Below are positions 49,936-58,837 of a stretch of DNA of 64,000 bases, in pieces. The first letter of the stretch is position 1. Each line of letters begins with the position of its first letter. The notes under the pieces are model-generated. The model made no database searches, was not told the DNA's origin, and saw only the letters and a program-made list of their open reading frames with translations. Made by a program: the position numbers and the translations under genes. Source of the DNA: Gemmatimonadetes bacterium 2013_60CM_65_52 (GTDB lineage: Bacteria > Gemmatimonadota > Gemmatimonadetes > Gemmatimonadales > Gemmatimonadaceae); the NCBI GenBank assembly GCA_002215645.1, contig NGFI01000014.1:124001-188000 (forward strand), given 5' to 3'.

Positions 49936-51447
49936 TCACGATGCCTGCGGCGCGATGTCCACGGCGATATTGCGCCACTTGCCCTGATTGAAGCGCAGGA
50001 CGCTCAGGATACACCGGGTCACGTGCCCGATGAGAATGGCGATCCAGATCGTGAGCGGCGTGAGCGTGCTGACCCGCTGCATCACGAAGCAGATGCCGAG
50101 CGGCACGACCATCTGCGACACGATGGAGATGTAGAGCGGGCTCTTCGTGTCGCCTGTGCCCTGAAGACCGCCGGTGTACGCCAGCGCGACGGTGATGAAG
50201 AGTCCAGACACGCTGAGCACGCGCAAGAGCTGGCTGCCGATCTGGACCACGGTCGGATCGTTCATGCCGAAGATCGCGAGAAGCTGGCGCGGGAAGAACA
50301 GGAAGAAGAAGCCGATGATCGCAGCACCGGTGAGTCCGAGGCTCGCGGAGACTCGAATGCCGGCCTTGGCCCGCTCGGGATGCCCCGCGCCGAGATTCTG
50401 TCCGGCGATGGCAGCAGACGCACCCATGAGGCCGAGCGACGTCCAGGTGATGAGCGAGAACAGTTGCGTGTACGACACGGCGAATGCCGCCTGTGCCGCC
50501 GCTCCCTGCGCGAGCGAGCCGATGAACGCGAGCATGAACACGCCGCCGATGTTCATGGCGATGCCCTGAATGCCCGAGGGCAGCCCGAAGCGAAAGAGCG
50601 CGCGGATGATGCTGAAGTCCGGCCTGAGCCCGCGGCCACGAGGGAAGCGGACCACCCAATCGCCACGCCAGAGCTTCACGAACGAGTACAGCCCCAGCAC
50701 ACCCGTGGCGATTGACGTTCCCATCGCCGACCCGGCCGTGCCGAACCGCGGAATGGGACCGAGACCGCGAATGAGGATGACGTTCAGCACCAGGTTGAGC
50801 ACGGTCATGACGATGCCGAGCACCATCGGCGTGCGCGCGTCCCCGGCCGAGCGCAGTGCGCCGCTCAGCATGTAGAAGATCAGGAGGCCGCTACTGAACA
50901 GGAACAGGATGCGGATGAACGGCAGCGCCTCGGACTTCACGTCCGGTGCCGCGTGGACGAAGTCGAGAAGCGTCGGCGCCCCGAAGTATCCGATCGGGGC
51001 CATGACGCCGAGCGACAGGAAGATTGCGGTGAGAAACGCCTGATAGACGGTGCGGTCCACCTTGTCGGCCTCGCCGGCACCGGCAAAGCGCGCGACGAGC
51101 ACGCTCATGCCGGTGAACAGCGAGTTGATGAAGACGATGACGATGATGAAGATCTGCATGGATACGCCGATGGCGGCGTTTCCCTTGAAGCCCACCAGGT
51201 GACCGACGAGGACATGATCCACCATGCCCTGGAGTCCGCCGATGATGCTGGTGAGCATGGTCGGCCAGGCGAGCTTCCAGACCGCCGGCCGCAACGGCCC
51301 TTCGACGATCGAGCGGTCGTAGGCCCGGCGCTCAGGGGCGCTCGGCGACGACGGAACGAAGTCCGTCGGGGAATTCGCGATGTCGGTGGAGGCGGTGGCG
51401 TCGGACACGGTGTATGACGGGCGAAGTGCCGGTCTGGAAAGGTGCAT
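49936..51447 (-). CDS. MATE family efflux transporter
   Basis: A 503-residue, 12-helix multidrug/cation antiporter. After a polar N-terminus of about 45 residues, RPAVWKLAWPTMLTSIIGGL is helix 1, then MVDHVLVGHLVGFKGNAAIG and GMSVLVARFAGAGEADKVDR, followed by the second repeat half from GLRPDFSIIRALFRFGLPSG with FSLITWTSLGLMGASAAIAG. The start may be 51447 or 51462. Substrate unknown. It is divergent from the DUF305 gene. Confidence 0.9.
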   Translation of the reverse strand: MHLSRPALRPSYTVSDATASTDIANSPTDFVPSSPSAPERRAYDRSIVEGPLRPAVWKLAWPTMLTSIIGGLQGMVDHVLVGHLVGFKGNAAIGVSMQIFIIVIVFINSLFTGMSVLVARFAGAGEADKVDRTVYQAFLTAIFLSLGVMAPIGYFGAPTLLDFVHAAPDVKSEALPFIRILFLFSSGLLIFYMLSGALRSAGDARTPMVLGIVMTVLNLVLNVILIRGLGPIPRFGTAGSAMGTSIATGVLGLYSFVKLWRGDWVVRFPRGRGLRPDFSIIRALFRFGLPSGIQGIAMNIGGVFMLAFIGSLAQGAAAQAAFAVSYTQLFSLITWTSLGLMGASAAIAGQNLGAGHPERAKAGIRVSASLGLTGAAIIGFFFLFFPRQLLAIFGMNDPTVVQIGSQLLRVLSVSGLFITVALAYTGGLQGTGDTKSPLYISIVSQMVVPLGICFVMQRVSTLTPLTIWIAILIGHVTRCILSVLRFNQGKWRNIAVDIAPQAS

Positions 51448-51483
51448 GCGTGGCCAGTCCAACGCTACGCATACATTTGATGC

Positions 51484-52062
51484 ATGGGACGGCTTTCATC
51501 GCACCTGGTCCGGAGTGCTCTCGCGGCGTGCGCCGTCGCGTCTGCGTTGCGTGCACAGGGCGGTGCCGCACAGCGCGGCTCCCAGGCGGACGCGACGTTC
51601 ATGCGGGACATGATCGCCCATCACGCGCAAGCGATCGAGATGAGCGCGCTCATCCCTGCGCGAACGACGCGCGAGGACATGCGTCTGCTGGGCGAGCGTA
51701 TCGACGTCTCGCAGAAGGACGAAATTGCGATGATGCAACGCTGGCTCCGCGAACACGATGCCGACACGGCCGTCGCGCATCACCACATGGAGAGCATGAT
51801 CATGCCCGGCATGCTGACCGCCGCGCAGTTGGCGCAACTCGACAAGGCCAGGGGCGCGGCGTTCGAGCGTCTTTTTCTCGAGGGCATGATCCGCCACCAC
51901 GAGGGAGCACTGACGATGGTGGCACAGCTTCTCGCGCAGCGCGGTGCCGCGCAGGAATCACAGGTATTTCAGTTCGCGTCGGACATCGACGCCGACCAGC
52001 GGGCCGAGATTGCACGAATGCGCCGGCTGCTGGACGGAAAACGCGCGGCGCGGCACCATTAA
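51484..52062 (+). CDS. DUF305 family protein, exported
   Basis: A 192-residue protein with a signal peptide (LVRSALAACAVASALRAQ). The DUF305 domain is a four-helix ferritin-like bundle with two related halves, each marked by Met-Ile-x-His-His: RDMIAHHAQAIEMSALI and EGMIRHHEGALTMVAQLLA. The many Met and His residues (HHHMESMIMPGM) suggest metal, perhaps copper, binding. It is 26 bases upstream of the LVIVD-repeat gene and surely co-transcribed with it. Confidence 0.88.
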   Translation: MGRLSSHLVRSALAACAVASALRAQGGAAQRGSQADATFMRDMIAHHAQAIEMSALIPARTTREDMRLLGERIDVSQKDEIAMMQRWLREHDADTAVAHHHMESMIMPGMLTAAQLAQLDKARGAAFERLFLEGMIRHHEGALTMVAQLLAQRGAAQESQVFQFASDIDADQRAEIARMRRLLDGKRAARHH

Positions 52063-52087
52063 CCCATCGTCCTTCCAGCCACCAACA

Positions 52088-53821
52088 ATGACTGCACGCA
52101 CCAGCATCGGCACGCTCGCGGCTGCGCTTCTGTTCGGCGCGACCAATCTCCACGCCCAGGATCCTCGCGTTGGACTCGCCGGCGGCTTTCAGAATGCCGC
52201 GAGCGCGATCAGGAACCTCGAGCTCGTCTCACACAGCGACAAGCCGGCGAGCTTCTACAACCCCGCGAACCTCGGCGACTTCGCATTCCTGAACTCGGAC
52301 CTCGCGTTCCAGGGCACGACAGTGTTCCAGGGGAGCTTCAACGGGTTCCAGATCTGGGACGTCTCCAACACCGCCAAGCCACAACTCAAGCTCCTGTTCC
52401 CCTGTCCGGGCGGCCAGGGCGATCCGAGCATCTACGGACATCTGCTCTTCATTTCGGTGGAAGAGACACGCGGCCGCGTGGACTGCGGCAAGCAGGGCGT
52501 GCAGGACACCGTCAGCCTCGACCGCTTTCGCGGCGTGCGCATCTTCGACGTCAGCGACCTGATGCAACCGAAGCAGATCGCGGCCGTGCAGACGTGCCGC
52601 GGCTCGCACACGCACACCCTGGCCGTCGATCCGAACGACAAGAAGAACATCTACGTCTATGTGAGCGGCACGAGCTCGGTGCGCTCGCCGAACGAGCTCG
52701 CCGGGTGTTCCGGCAAGCAGCCGGCCGAGGATCCCAACACGTCGTTGTTCCGCATCGACATCATCAAGGTGCCGCTCGACAGTCCACAGGCCGCAAAGGT
52801 GGTGGCCTCGCCACGGATCTTCTCGGACTCGGCTGGCAACATTGCGGGTCTTTGGAAGGGCGGCGCGCACGGCGAAGGCACGCAGGCCACGGGCGTCACG
52901 AACCAGTGTCATGACGTCACCATCTACATGGCGAAGCATGTGGCGGCCGGCGCCTGCTCGGGCAACGGCATCGTGCTCGACGTCAGCGACGTGGTGAAGC
53001 CGAAGCGCATCTCCGAGGTGAGCGACCCGAACTTCGCCTATTGGCATTCCGCGACGTTCAGCAACGATGCGAAGAAGGTGCTGTACACCGACGAATGGGG
53101 CGGCGGAACACAGCCGCGCTGCCGCGTGACTGACAGGCCGGAGTGGGGCGCGGACGCGATCTTCACGCGCGAGGGGCACCGGATGACCTTCGCGAGCTAC
53201 TTCAAGCTTCCAGTGCCGCAGACGCCGGAAGAAAATTGCGTTGCGCACAATGGATCGCTGATTCCGATTCCGGGCCGCGACGTCATGGCGCAGGGCTGGT
53301 ATCAGGGCGGCGTTTCGGTTGTGGACTTCACGGATGCCGCGCACCCGAAGGAGATCGCGTTCTTCGACCGCGGGCCGATCGATCCGGCGAAGATGCTGAT
53401 TGCCGGCTCGTGGGGCGCGTACTGGTACAACGGCAACATCTACAGCTCGGAGATCGGCCGTGGACTGGACATCCTGAAGCTGGCGCCGAGTGAGTTCATC
53501 TCGCAGAACGAGATCGACGCGGCGATCTCCGTGCGCTGGAGCGAGTTCAATCCGCAGGCACAGCCGGAGATCGTGTGGCCCGCGACCTTCAGCCTTGCGC
53601 GTGCCTATCTGGATCAGCTCGTGCGCAACGACGGACTGGGCGCCGCCCGGCGCGACGCGGTGACGAGTGCGCTCGCCGCCGCAGAGCAGACATCCGGCGG
53701 TGCGCGCCGCGCGGCGTTGCAGTCGCTCGCGGGTACCATCGACCGGGACGCCGGCGGCGCGAAGGATGCACCGCGCGTGAGGTTGCTAGCGAAGGCGGTC
53801 CGCGACCTCTCGACGAAGTAG
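52088..53821 (+). CDS. LVIVD-repeat secreted beta-propeller protein
   Basis: A 577-residue exported protein (signal MTARTSIGTLAAALLFGATN, then LHAQ). Repeats of the LVIVD type, each ending in a strand plus D-V-S or D-x-x-D turn, are seen in FQIWDVSNTAKPQLKLLFPC, VRIFDVSDLMQPKQIAAVQT and VLDVSDVVKPKRISEVSD, which form a propeller. Several Cys and His residues (CRGSHTHT, TNQCHDVTIY, FAYWHSATF) cluster and could hold a metal. The C-terminal 60 residues are helical. The upstream neighbour DUF305 is a frequent partner of LVIVD proteins (recalled). Confidence 0.85.
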   Translation: MTARTSIGTLAAALLFGATNLHAQDPRVGLAGGFQNAASAIRNLELVSHSDKPASFYNPANLGDFAFLNSDLAFQGTTVFQGSFNGFQIWDVSNTAKPQLKLLFPCPGGQGDPSIYGHLLFISVEETRGRVDCGKQGVQDTVSLDRFRGVRIFDVSDLMQPKQIAAVQTCRGSHTHTLAVDPNDKKNIYVYVSGTSSVRSPNELAGCSGKQPAEDPNTSLFRIDIIKVPLDSPQAAKVVASPRIFSDSAGNIAGLWKGGAHGEGTQATGVTNQCHDVTIYMAKHVAAGACSGNGIVLDVSDVVKPKRISEVSDPNFAYWHSATFSNDAKKVLYTDEWGGGTQPRCRVTDRPEWGADAIFTREGHRMTFASYFKLPVPQTPEENCVAHNGSLIPIPGRDVMAQGWYQGGVSVVDFTDAAHPKEIAFFDRGPIDPAKMLIAGSWGAYWYNGNIYSSEIGRGLDILKLAPSEFISQNEIDAAISVRWSEFNPQAQPEIVWPATFSLARAYLDQLVRNDGLGAARRDAVTSALAAAEQTSGGARRAALQSLAGTIDRDAGGAKDAPRVRLLAKAVRDLSTK

Positions 53822-53884
53822 GTCATCTTTGGGAGCAGTGCGTCGCGCCGAGGTGGTGGGCGCGGCGTCGGTCGCCGCGGACGC

Positions 53885-54757
53885 TCAGCGCCGCGGCACC
53901 GAGCGTCCGACCACCACCGTGACGTTGTCGGTGCCTCCGCCATCGAGGGCGTCCTGAAGCAACTGCTCGCAGCAGCTTCGCGCGGACGTCATGTGTCGCA
54001 GCCGGTGCGCGATCTGCTCGTCCGACACGTGCTTGGTAAGCCCGTCCGTGCACAGCAGATGCACGCTCATCCAGTCGTTCCGTATGCGCGTCACGACGGG
54101 CACCGCCGAGTCGCCACCGATGGAGCTCGAGAGGACGTTGGAGAATTGTGAGCGCTCCGCCATGGCCCGCGTAAACACGCCCTGGTCGAGGAGGTCCTGG
54201 GCGATGGTCTGATCCCTCGTCACCTGGGTGAGCCGGTCGTCGCGGAACAGATAGTAGCGTGAGTCCCCGACCTGGAGCAGGTAGAACCAGGGCCAGACTC
54301 CCATCCACAGCGTAAGTGTCGTGGCCATGGTGCGTCCGTCGCCGTTTTCGCGCGCCATCCGTTGGACCGCTTCGTGGCTCTTCATCGCGGCGTCCTGGAG
54401 GACGTTGATGAACTGTTCACCGGTGCCGTCGTCGCGGTAGTAGCAGTCCGTGCTGCGCGCCATGTAGTGCGTCGCGACCTCGAGCGTGATGGCGCTGGCC
54501 TGTTCGCCCGCGTCGGCACCGCCGACGCCGTCGGCGACCATCGCGAAAAACGCCAGGCGCTCGTCCTCCAGCGGCAGCCGCTCGATTTCGGCGAGGTTGG
54601 TCTGGAGCACCTGTACGCGCTTGTGAATGGACGCGAGGAGGAAGTGATCCTCGTTTCCGCTGCGGACCAGCCCAGTGTGTGACAGGCCGTAGACGTCGAT
54701 CTCGTCGTCGCGCGGCTTCTGCTGCACCGTGATTGGTGCGACGTCCGGAGTGCGCAT
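53885..54757 (-). CDS. PP2C-type Ser/Thr protein phosphatase
   Basis: A 290-residue phosphatase from ATG 54757 (MRTPDVAPITVQQKPRDDEI); ATG 54814 would add 19 residues. PP2C motifs occur in order: SHTGLVRSGNEDHFLL, FAMVADGVGGADAGEQASAI (metal Asp-Gly), LLQVGDSRYYLFRDDRLTQV, LLCTDGLTKHVSDEQI and DGGGTDNVTVVVG. No membrane helix is present. It probably counteracts Ser/Thr kinases such as the one at 33280, which is inference only. Confidence 0.92.
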   Translation of the reverse strand: MRTPDVAPITVQQKPRDDEIDVYGLSHTGLVRSGNEDHFLLASIHKRVQVLQTNLAEIERLPLEDERLAFFAMVADGVGGADAGEQASAITLEVATHYMARSTDCYYRDDGTGEQFINVLQDAAMKSHEAVQRMARENGDGRTMATTLTLWMGVWPWFYLLQVGDSRYYLFRDDRLTQVTRDQTIAQDLLDQGVFTRAMAERSQFSNVLSSSIGGDSAVPVVTRIRNDWMSVHLLCTDGLTKHVSDEQIAHRLRHMTSARSCCEQLLQDALDGGGTDNVTVVVGRSVPRR

Positions 54758-54999
54758 GTGTATCGTGGCGCGGTTGGCTGGTGAGCCCCTGCGCCGACGG
54801 GGCCTCTGGAACATGGGACGGATGCGGGCGATCAGCAACCGGCTGGCTGAGAACGGGCGACCGCGACCGTGGTCGGGCTCGGTGATTGGTCGGACTATCC
54901 ATGTTCGGCACACGAAGTCGTGATGCGTTTGCCGCGTTTCGTCAGACGTGAGCTGGCGGTAGGCGTATTTTCATTGCTCCTGTCGAAGTGAAAGGGAAG

Positions 55000-55018
55000 C
55001 ATTCACGAAAAGTGAATG
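55000..55018 (+). promoter_or_regulatory. Dyad between the PP2C and PadR genes
   Basis: CATTCAC (55000-55006) and GTGAATG (55012-55018) are perfect inverted repeats around GAAAA. The dyad lies about 110 bases upstream of the PadR start and could be its operator. The rest of the 54758-55128 interval shows no gene or further clear signal. Confidence 0.4.
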
Positions 55019-55128
55019 TTGCGCATCGCGAGTTGCACCCACATACTGGCGGCGCCAGGCTCTCGTCACCTTGCGCAGCGCTGCGGTGGGACCCGATACT
55101 CCCGTCAACCTTCGACAGGAGCGACTGG

Positions 55129-55458
55129 TTGACGAAATCGCTGGACGTCATGCAGGGCACGTTGGACTTGCTCATTCTCAAGGCCCTCTCGCTGGACTCC
55201 ACACATGGGTGGGGGATCAGCCATCGCATTGCGCAGATGTCGCATGACGTCTTCGTGATCGGCCAGGGGTCGCTGTACCCCGCGCTGCACCGGTTCGAGA
55301 AGCGGGGGTGGGTCAACTCACACTGGCGGACGACGGAGAACAACCGAATCGCGAGGTACTACCATCTCACGACTGACGGGCGGCACGCGCTCGCGAAAGA
55401 CGTCGAGAACTGGCGTCTCTACGCGGACGCGGTGAACTGGGTGATCGACGAGCGATAG
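55129..55458 (+). CDS. PadR family transcriptional regulator
   Basis: A 109-residue regulator starting at TTG 55129 with CAGGAG a few bases upstream; a longer frame from 54988 is non-homologous. LDVMQGTLDLLILKALSLDS and GWGISHRIAQMSHDVFVIGQ then GSLYPALHRFEKRGWVNSHW are the PadR winged helix. VENWRLYADAVNWVI is the dimerisation helix. In Acidobacteria-like genomes such proteins usually precede ABC permease genes, but here the next genes are a heptad-repeat protein and an MFS transporter. Confidence 0.85.
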   Translation: MTKSLDVMQGTLDLLILKALSLDSTHGWGISHRIAQMSHDVFVIGQGSLYPALHRFEKRGWVNSHWRTTENNRIARYYHLTTDGRHALAKDVENWRLYADAVNWVIDER

Positions 55459-55486
55459 TCGGCGCGTCAGGCGCAGGCCGCCTGAA

Positions 55487-55708
55487 TCACTTCGGCCGGC
55501 GCGCCATCTCGCGGAATCGGCGGGCGTGATCAGCCAGGATCTTCTTCTGATTCTTCAGGATCGCCTCCTGGTTTCGAATGATCTTCGCCTGGTTGGCGAG
55601 GATGGGCCGAAGGTCTTCCTGATTGCGAAGGATCTTCTTTTGGTTCGCGACGATCACGGCGTGGCCCGCGATGATCTTCTGCTGATTGTTGAGTGTTGCT
55701 TGCGCCAT
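55487..55708 (-). CDS. 73-residue heptad-repeat (NQxxI) coiled-coil protein
   Basis: A small protein with repeating seven-residue units: NQKKILR, NQEDLRP, NQAKIIR, NQEAILK, NQKKILA. Nearly every unit starts with Asn-Gln and has Ile or Leu at the same two places, so the whole molecule should be one parallel coiled coil of about 65 residues with a basic tail (RRFREMARRP). No signal or membrane segment. Similar NQ-repeat mini-proteins exist in soil bacteria, but no function is known to me. It is convergent with the PadR gene and divergent from the MFS gene. Confidence 0.65.
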   Translation of the reverse strand: MAQATLNNQQKIIAGHAVIVANQKKILRNQEDLRPILANQAKIIRNQEAILKNQKKILADHARRFREMARRPK

Positions 55709-55811
55709 CGCACGCTCCCTCTGTTTGAACTCGTTTGCACAGCGACCCTGCGCTTCCGGACGGTACTATGCCGGGGTCGCCTTTCACCTGCAACATCCCG
55801 AAGAGACCAGC

Positions 55812-57446
55812 ATGTCAGAGCGACAGCACGAGCACAATATGATTCCGGGTGGGGTGACGTTCCACCACGCGGGAGCGTTCTGGTTTGGTGTCATCGCCGT
55901 CACGGCGGGCACGTTGCTGCATCTGCCCATGTATCTGATGGGCGGTGCGACGGGCTATCGTCTCGCCGGCATGCCAATGGGGGTCGGCATGCAGATGGGG
56001 ATGCTGGCCATCATCGTCGGGCTCGGGGCGAGCCTCTACGGACTCTATCCTACGGTTGGTCCCAATACGGCGGCGGTATCGCGACTTCACGTGAAGGCGC
56101 TGGACGACGCGCCGATCTCGTGGGCGCACATCGGGCTGTTGGTCGCCATGGCCATCGCCGTGACCATCGACATCATGAAGCCCACGGCGCTGGCGTTCGT
56201 GATGCCGGGGATCACGAAGGAGTACGGGTTGAAGAGCCCATTGAATCCGACGGGCCACATTCCCGCGGCGACGCTCGCGCTCTCGGGCATCACCGGTACC
56301 GTGCTCGGATCGATCATGTGGGGCTGGCTGGGCGACCGCATCGGGCGTCGCGCCTCCATCCTCTACGCCGGCATCGGGTTCATCGGGACGTCCATCTGCG
56401 GCGCCATGCCGAGCTACTCGTGGAATCTCGTGATGTGCTTTCTCATGGGCGTCACGGTGGGCGGCATGCTGCCGCTCTGCTACGCGTTGCTGGCCGAGAC
56501 GATTCCCGCCCGGCACCGGAGCTGGCTCATGATCCTCGTGGGTGCCGACATCGCCGGCGCGTACGTCCTCACGAGCTGGCTCGCCTCCGCGTTGGTGCCC
56601 ACGTACAGCTGGCGCATTCTGTGGCTGGTCGGTCTTCCCACGGGCGTGCTCTTCATTCTCCTCAACCGGTGGATTCCCGAATCACCACGATTTCTCCTGG
56701 CGAATGGCCGAGATGAGGAGGCCCGTGCGGTGATGCGGCGGTACGGCGCGACGATCGTGGAGGCGCCGGAGAGCGAATTGGTGGAGGCACAGGTGGCCAG
56801 CCGGTGGTCGCAGCTCGCGAGCCGGGAATTTCTCGGCCTCACGCTCGTCATCGGGCTTCTTGCGCTCGGCTCGGGGTTGGTGCTGTTCGGATTCAACCTC
56901 TGGATTCCCACGAACCTGCGAAAGCTCGGCTACACCGAAGCCGATGCGATTCTGCGCAATTCGTCGATGATTGGATTTCCGCTGTCGTTCGTGGTGGCGT
57001 GGCTGTACGGCTTCTGGAGCAGCAAGAAGACGATCATCGGCCTCACGGCGCTCACGGCCGCGGCGCTGTTCGGCTTCGTGGCGGCCGGTGACGCCATCGT
57101 ACAGAATCGTACGCTGCTCTACGTGCTGCTCATCATCCCCGTCTGGGGGATCAGCGCCGTCGTCGCCGTGCTCTCGGTGTACAGCGCGGAGATCTATCCG
57201 ACGAGAATTCGCTCGCGCGGAACCGGATTCGCGGCCGGCGCCAGCAAATTCGGCGGAGTGGCGATCATCGCGTTCGTGGTGCTCGGCATCGCGAATCCGT
57301 CCATCGCGACCGTCGCGCTCATCGGCGCGATTCCGATGACCGCCGCGGTGATTCTGCTCGCCGTCTTCGGCGTGGAGACGCGTCAGCGGCGGCTGGAGGA
57401 CATCACCGCGGAGGAGCTGCACGCCGCCGGGTCGGCATTGGGATGA
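55812..57446 (+). CDS. MFS transporter
   Basis: A 544-residue transporter starting MSERQHEHNMIPGGVTFHHA. Two or three extra helices (VIAVTAGTLLHLPMYLMGG, GMLAIIVGLGASLYGLYP) precede the usual 12. Motif A is MWGWLGDRIGRRASILYAG, and the central loop starts NRWIPESPRFLLANGRDEEA, as in sugar or aromatic acid permeases. The second half has GLTALTAAALFGFVAAGDAI and YSAEIYPTRIRSRGTGF. The gene overlaps the outer-membrane protein gene by four bases, pointing to uptake across both membranes. Substrate unknown. Confidence 0.88.
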   Translation: MSERQHEHNMIPGGVTFHHAGAFWFGVIAVTAGTLLHLPMYLMGGATGYRLAGMPMGVGMQMGMLAIIVGLGASLYGLYPTVGPNTAAVSRLHVKALDDAPISWAHIGLLVAMAIAVTIDIMKPTALAFVMPGITKEYGLKSPLNPTGHIPAATLALSGITGTVLGSIMWGWLGDRIGRRASILYAGIGFIGTSICGAMPSYSWNLVMCFLMGVTVGGMLPLCYALLAETIPARHRSWLMILVGADIAGAYVLTSWLASALVPTYSWRILWLVGLPTGVLFILLNRWIPESPRFLLANGRDEEARAVMRRYGATIVEAPESELVEAQVASRWSQLASREFLGLTLVIGLLALGSGLVLFGFNLWIPTNLRKLGYTEADAILRNSSMIGFPLSFVVAWLYGFWSSKKTIIGLTALTAAALFGFVAAGDAIVQNRTLLYVLLIIPVWGISAVVAVLSVYSAEIYPTRIRSRGTGFAAGASKFGGVAIIAFVVLGIANPSIATVALIGAIPMTAAVILLAVFGVETRQRRLEDITAEELHAAGSALG

Positions 57447-58822
57447 ACGACGCCATTCCGATGCGCACCACGATGCTCGCGGTAGTCCTGTTTTCGATCG
57501 TCGGCAATGCAGCGCCTGTGGGAGGACAGAGTCCTGGCGGCCCGGTCGCACGACGGGACTGGTCGGACCCCTTCAAGCGCGTCGTCCTGGGCGAAGACGG
57601 GAATGTCTGGATCGGCTTCGACGGCTCGCTCCGCGAGCGATTCGAGACGTGGAACGGGTTCAACTTCGGGTTCAATCCGGCAGCGAAGGACGCAAGCTTC
57701 CTGCTCACCAGAGCGATGGCGAGCGGCGACCTGCATCTCGGCGACGACTTCCGCGTGTTTCTTCAGTACAAGAGCTCCATGGTGACGGACCGCACGCTCG
57801 GACGGCCGATCGACGTCGACCAGCTTGCCGTTCAGCAGGGCTACGCGGAAGCTCGGTTGCCGGGTTCCGAGGGGAAAGCACTCACAGTGCGTCTTGGGCG
57901 CATGGAGATGACTCCGGGGCGTGAGCGGCTGGTAAGCTCGCTCGACTGGGCGAACGTCCGGCAGACGTTCGACGGAGGATCCGTGGCGGCGAGCGCGCCG
58001 GATCGAAGTCTCACGGCGTTCTGGGTGCGGCCAGTCATCGTGAAGCCGTATACGTCGAACGTCAGGGACTCGGCGACCGTCTTTTATGGCGCATACGGGA
58101 CGCGGCGGTTTGCGTCAGCCAACGTCGGCCTCGATGCCTATTGGATGGGGCTCCAGAGGAGAGCCGCCACCTTCAACGGAACGACGGGACCCGAAGATCG
58201 ACAGACCTTCGGCGGGCGGGCGTGGGGTCCGGTCCGGCCCGGATCATCCCGGTTCGACTACGATCTCGAAGCCGCGCTCCAGACCGGAACGCTTGGCACG
58301 AACGACATCAGCGCTCACATGGTCGCTGGCCAAGCGGGCTACACGTTCGCGGGCGTTCAGGGCGCGCCGCGGGTCTACGCGGGTATCGATTACGCGAGCG
58401 GCGACGAGATGGCGGGCGGCGACGTGCAGACATACAACCTGCTCTTCGCCAATCCGCATGCCTATCTCGGGTACGAGGACGTCATCGGCAGGCCAAACGC
58501 GTTGGATCTGAGCGTGGGCACGGCTATGAGAGTGTGGCGCGACCTCGTGGGTCAACTCGATCTGCACAATTACAGCCGAGTGAGTGCTGGGGATAAGATC
58601 TACAACAAGCTCGGCGGGGTGATTCCCGGGCGGACCGGCACGTTGAGCACGCTGCCGAAGGCGGTAGGTGCCGAGTTCGACCTGACGATGCGGTACCCTG
58701 TGATCCGCCACGCACTGCTGACCGGCGGGTTCAGCCACTTCTTTCCCGGAGCGTACATCGATCAGTCCGGGCCCAACGCCAGCATCAACTTCGCTTACAC
58801 CGCGTTGCTGTTGACGCTATAG
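57443..58822 (+). CDS. Alginate-export-like outer-membrane beta-barrel protein
   Basis: A 459-residue protein with a signal peptide (RTTMLAVVLFSIVGNAAPVG). It contains alternating amphipathic strands such as DGSLRERFETWNGFNFGF, FRVFLQYKSSMVTDRTLGR, VRLGRMEMTPGRERLVSSLD, AGYTFAGVQGAPRVYAGIDY and a C-terminal strand ending ASINFAYTALLLTL. RLGRMEM-G-RLV is typical of the alginate export (AlgE-like) family. The start overlaps the MFS stop (ATGA). It is probably the porin for the substrate of the MFS transporter. Confidence 0.82.
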   Translation: MNDAIPMRTTMLAVVLFSIVGNAAPVGGQSPGGPVARRDWSDPFKRVVLGEDGNVWIGFDGSLRERFETWNGFNFGFNPAAKDASFLLTRAMASGDLHLGDDFRVFLQYKSSMVTDRTLGRPIDVDQLAVQQGYAEARLPGSEGKALTVRLGRMEMTPGRERLVSSLDWANVRQTFDGGSVAASAPDRSLTAFWVRPVIVKPYTSNVRDSATVFYGAYGTRRFASANVGLDAYWMGLQRRAATFNGTTGPEDRQTFGGRAWGPVRPGSSRFDYDLEAALQTGTLGTNDISAHMVAGQAGYTFAGVQGAPRVYAGIDYASGDEMAGGDVQTYNLLFANPHAYLGYEDVIGRPNALDLSVGTAMRVWRDLVGQLDLHNYSRVSAGDKIYNKLGGVIPGRTGTLSTLPKAVGAEFDLTMRYPVIRHALLTGGFSHFFPGAYIDQSGPNASINFAYTALLLTL

Positions 58823-58837
58823 CGCAGGCTGGTTGCA

